From NCBI GenBank assembly GCA_009699825.1, contig WLNM01000018.1, positions 1 through 14,265 on the forward strand: 14,265 nt of DNA, read 5' to 3'. The notes below the pieces were generated by a model. The model did no database searches. It was not told where the DNA came from and was given only the letters and a program-made list of their open reading frames with translations. Source of the DNA: Actinomycetota bacterium. Lineage in GTDB: Bacteria > Actinomycetota > Actinomycetes > Nanopelagicales > Nanopelagicaceae. Position numbers and translations under genes: made by a program. Of this stretch, positions 14,192-14,265 are shown in pieces (position 1 is the first letter of the stretch; the number at the start of each line of letters is the position of its first letter).

Positions 14192-14265
14192 TGTAAATCC
14201 TCTCCAGAATTACTATGCAATTGCCAATACTCAGAACCATAACCCATAAAAGTGCGTATGTAACC
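14181..14265 (-). CDS. 3' end of an upstream gene, probable ABC permease C-terminus, cut by window edge
   Basis: Twenty-seven codons and a TAA in one frame, entering from the right edge: VTYALLWVMVLSIGNCIVIL, then ERIYSGN. This is a hydrophobic helix followed by Leu-Glu-Arg and a short polar tail, the usual ending of BPD_transp_1 permeases of the nitrate/taurine (SsuC/TauC) kind. Its TAA lies 11 bases inside the hydroxyacid dehydrogenase gene, a typical coupled overlap, and the dehydrogenase ribosome binding site lies within it. A second frame is also open to the edge, ending at a TAG, but encodes a less gene-like peptide. The family guess rests on a single helix and is weak; the existence of an overlapping gene end is better supported. 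Confidence 0.45.
   Translation of the reverse strand, partial: VTYALLWVMVLSIGNCIVILERIYSGN
14199..14205 (-). promoter_or_regulatory. Ribosome binding site GGAGAGG fixing a GTG start
   Basis: GGAGAGG on the minus strand is seven bases from the GTG at 14191 and supports that start for the hydroxyacid dehydrogenase. It is embedded in the coding end of the gene upstream. Confidence 0.6.

Noticed and set aside
14188..14265. Alternative open frame at the right edge
   Set aside because: It is open to a TAG at about 14156 but gives a polar, low-complexity-like peptide and would overlap the dehydrogenase by more than 30 bases; the hydrophobic frame is more gene-like.
1..14265. Mobile elements, CRISPR arrays, tRNA or rRNA genes
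   Set aside because: No spaced direct repeats, transposase or integrase motifs, or RNA gene cores were seen on either strand.

Overview
The window is a densely packed accessory-metabolism locus in which every supported gene lies on the minus strand, so transcription runs from high to low coordinates. Base composition looks AT-rich (about 40% GC by eye, not computed). Genes are separated by very short gaps or by 1-11 base overlaps. Two small genes appear to be leaderless (a -10 hexamer 6-7 bases before ATG and no Shine-Dalgarno), while the others mostly have good ribosome binding sites. Low GC, compact layout, leaderless genes and an AQA-A type signal peptide would fit a low-GC actinomycete such as a freshwater streamlined lineage. 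This is a low-confidence guess; no rRNA, tRNA or marker gene is present to settle it.

Layout in transcription order. (i) 14265-14181: 3' end of a gene cut by the window edge, probably the last helix of an ABC permease. (ii) 14191-13163: D-2-hydroxyacid dehydrogenase. (iii) 13106-13078: a strong sigma70-type promoter. (iv) 13031-7510: a complete peptide-type ABC importer in the order binding protein, ATPase D, ATPase F, permease C, permease B. (v) 7498-6368: Gfo/Idh/MocA oxidoreductase. (vi) 6330-4592: two tandem paralogues that I assign to the uncharacterised DUF4438 family. (vii) 4590-3880: GntR/FCD regulator. (viii) 3883-2299: PLP aminotransferase overlapping a RidA-type enamine/imine deaminase. 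(ix) 2263-1688 and 1660-1280: two leaderless small genes, a DUF1801-MORN fusion and a VOC protein. (x) 1130-156 and 66-1: a second peptide-type transporter that starts with a DppC-like permease, followed by a secreted protein, probably a binding protein, cut by the left edge.

How the genes may work together (inference). From the promoter at 13106-13078 to the end of RidA at 2299, ten genes run without a gap longer than about 45 bases and look like one operon. The importer would bring in a peptide-like or amino-acid conjugate. The Gfo/Idh oxidoreductase and the two DUF4438 proteins would process it, the aminotransferase would remove the amino group, and RidA would clear reactive enamine/imine intermediates. 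The adjacent D-2-hydroxyacid dehydrogenase could interconvert the resulting 2-oxoacid and 2-hydroxyacid. The GntR/FCD protein inside the operon is the probable effector-responsive regulator. The substrate cannot be read from the sequence. The most novel element is the DUF4438 pair embedded in a transporter-coupled catabolic operon. The minor intergenic regions are all under 150 bases; no rRNA, tRNA, CRISPR array, insertion sequence or integrase was seen.
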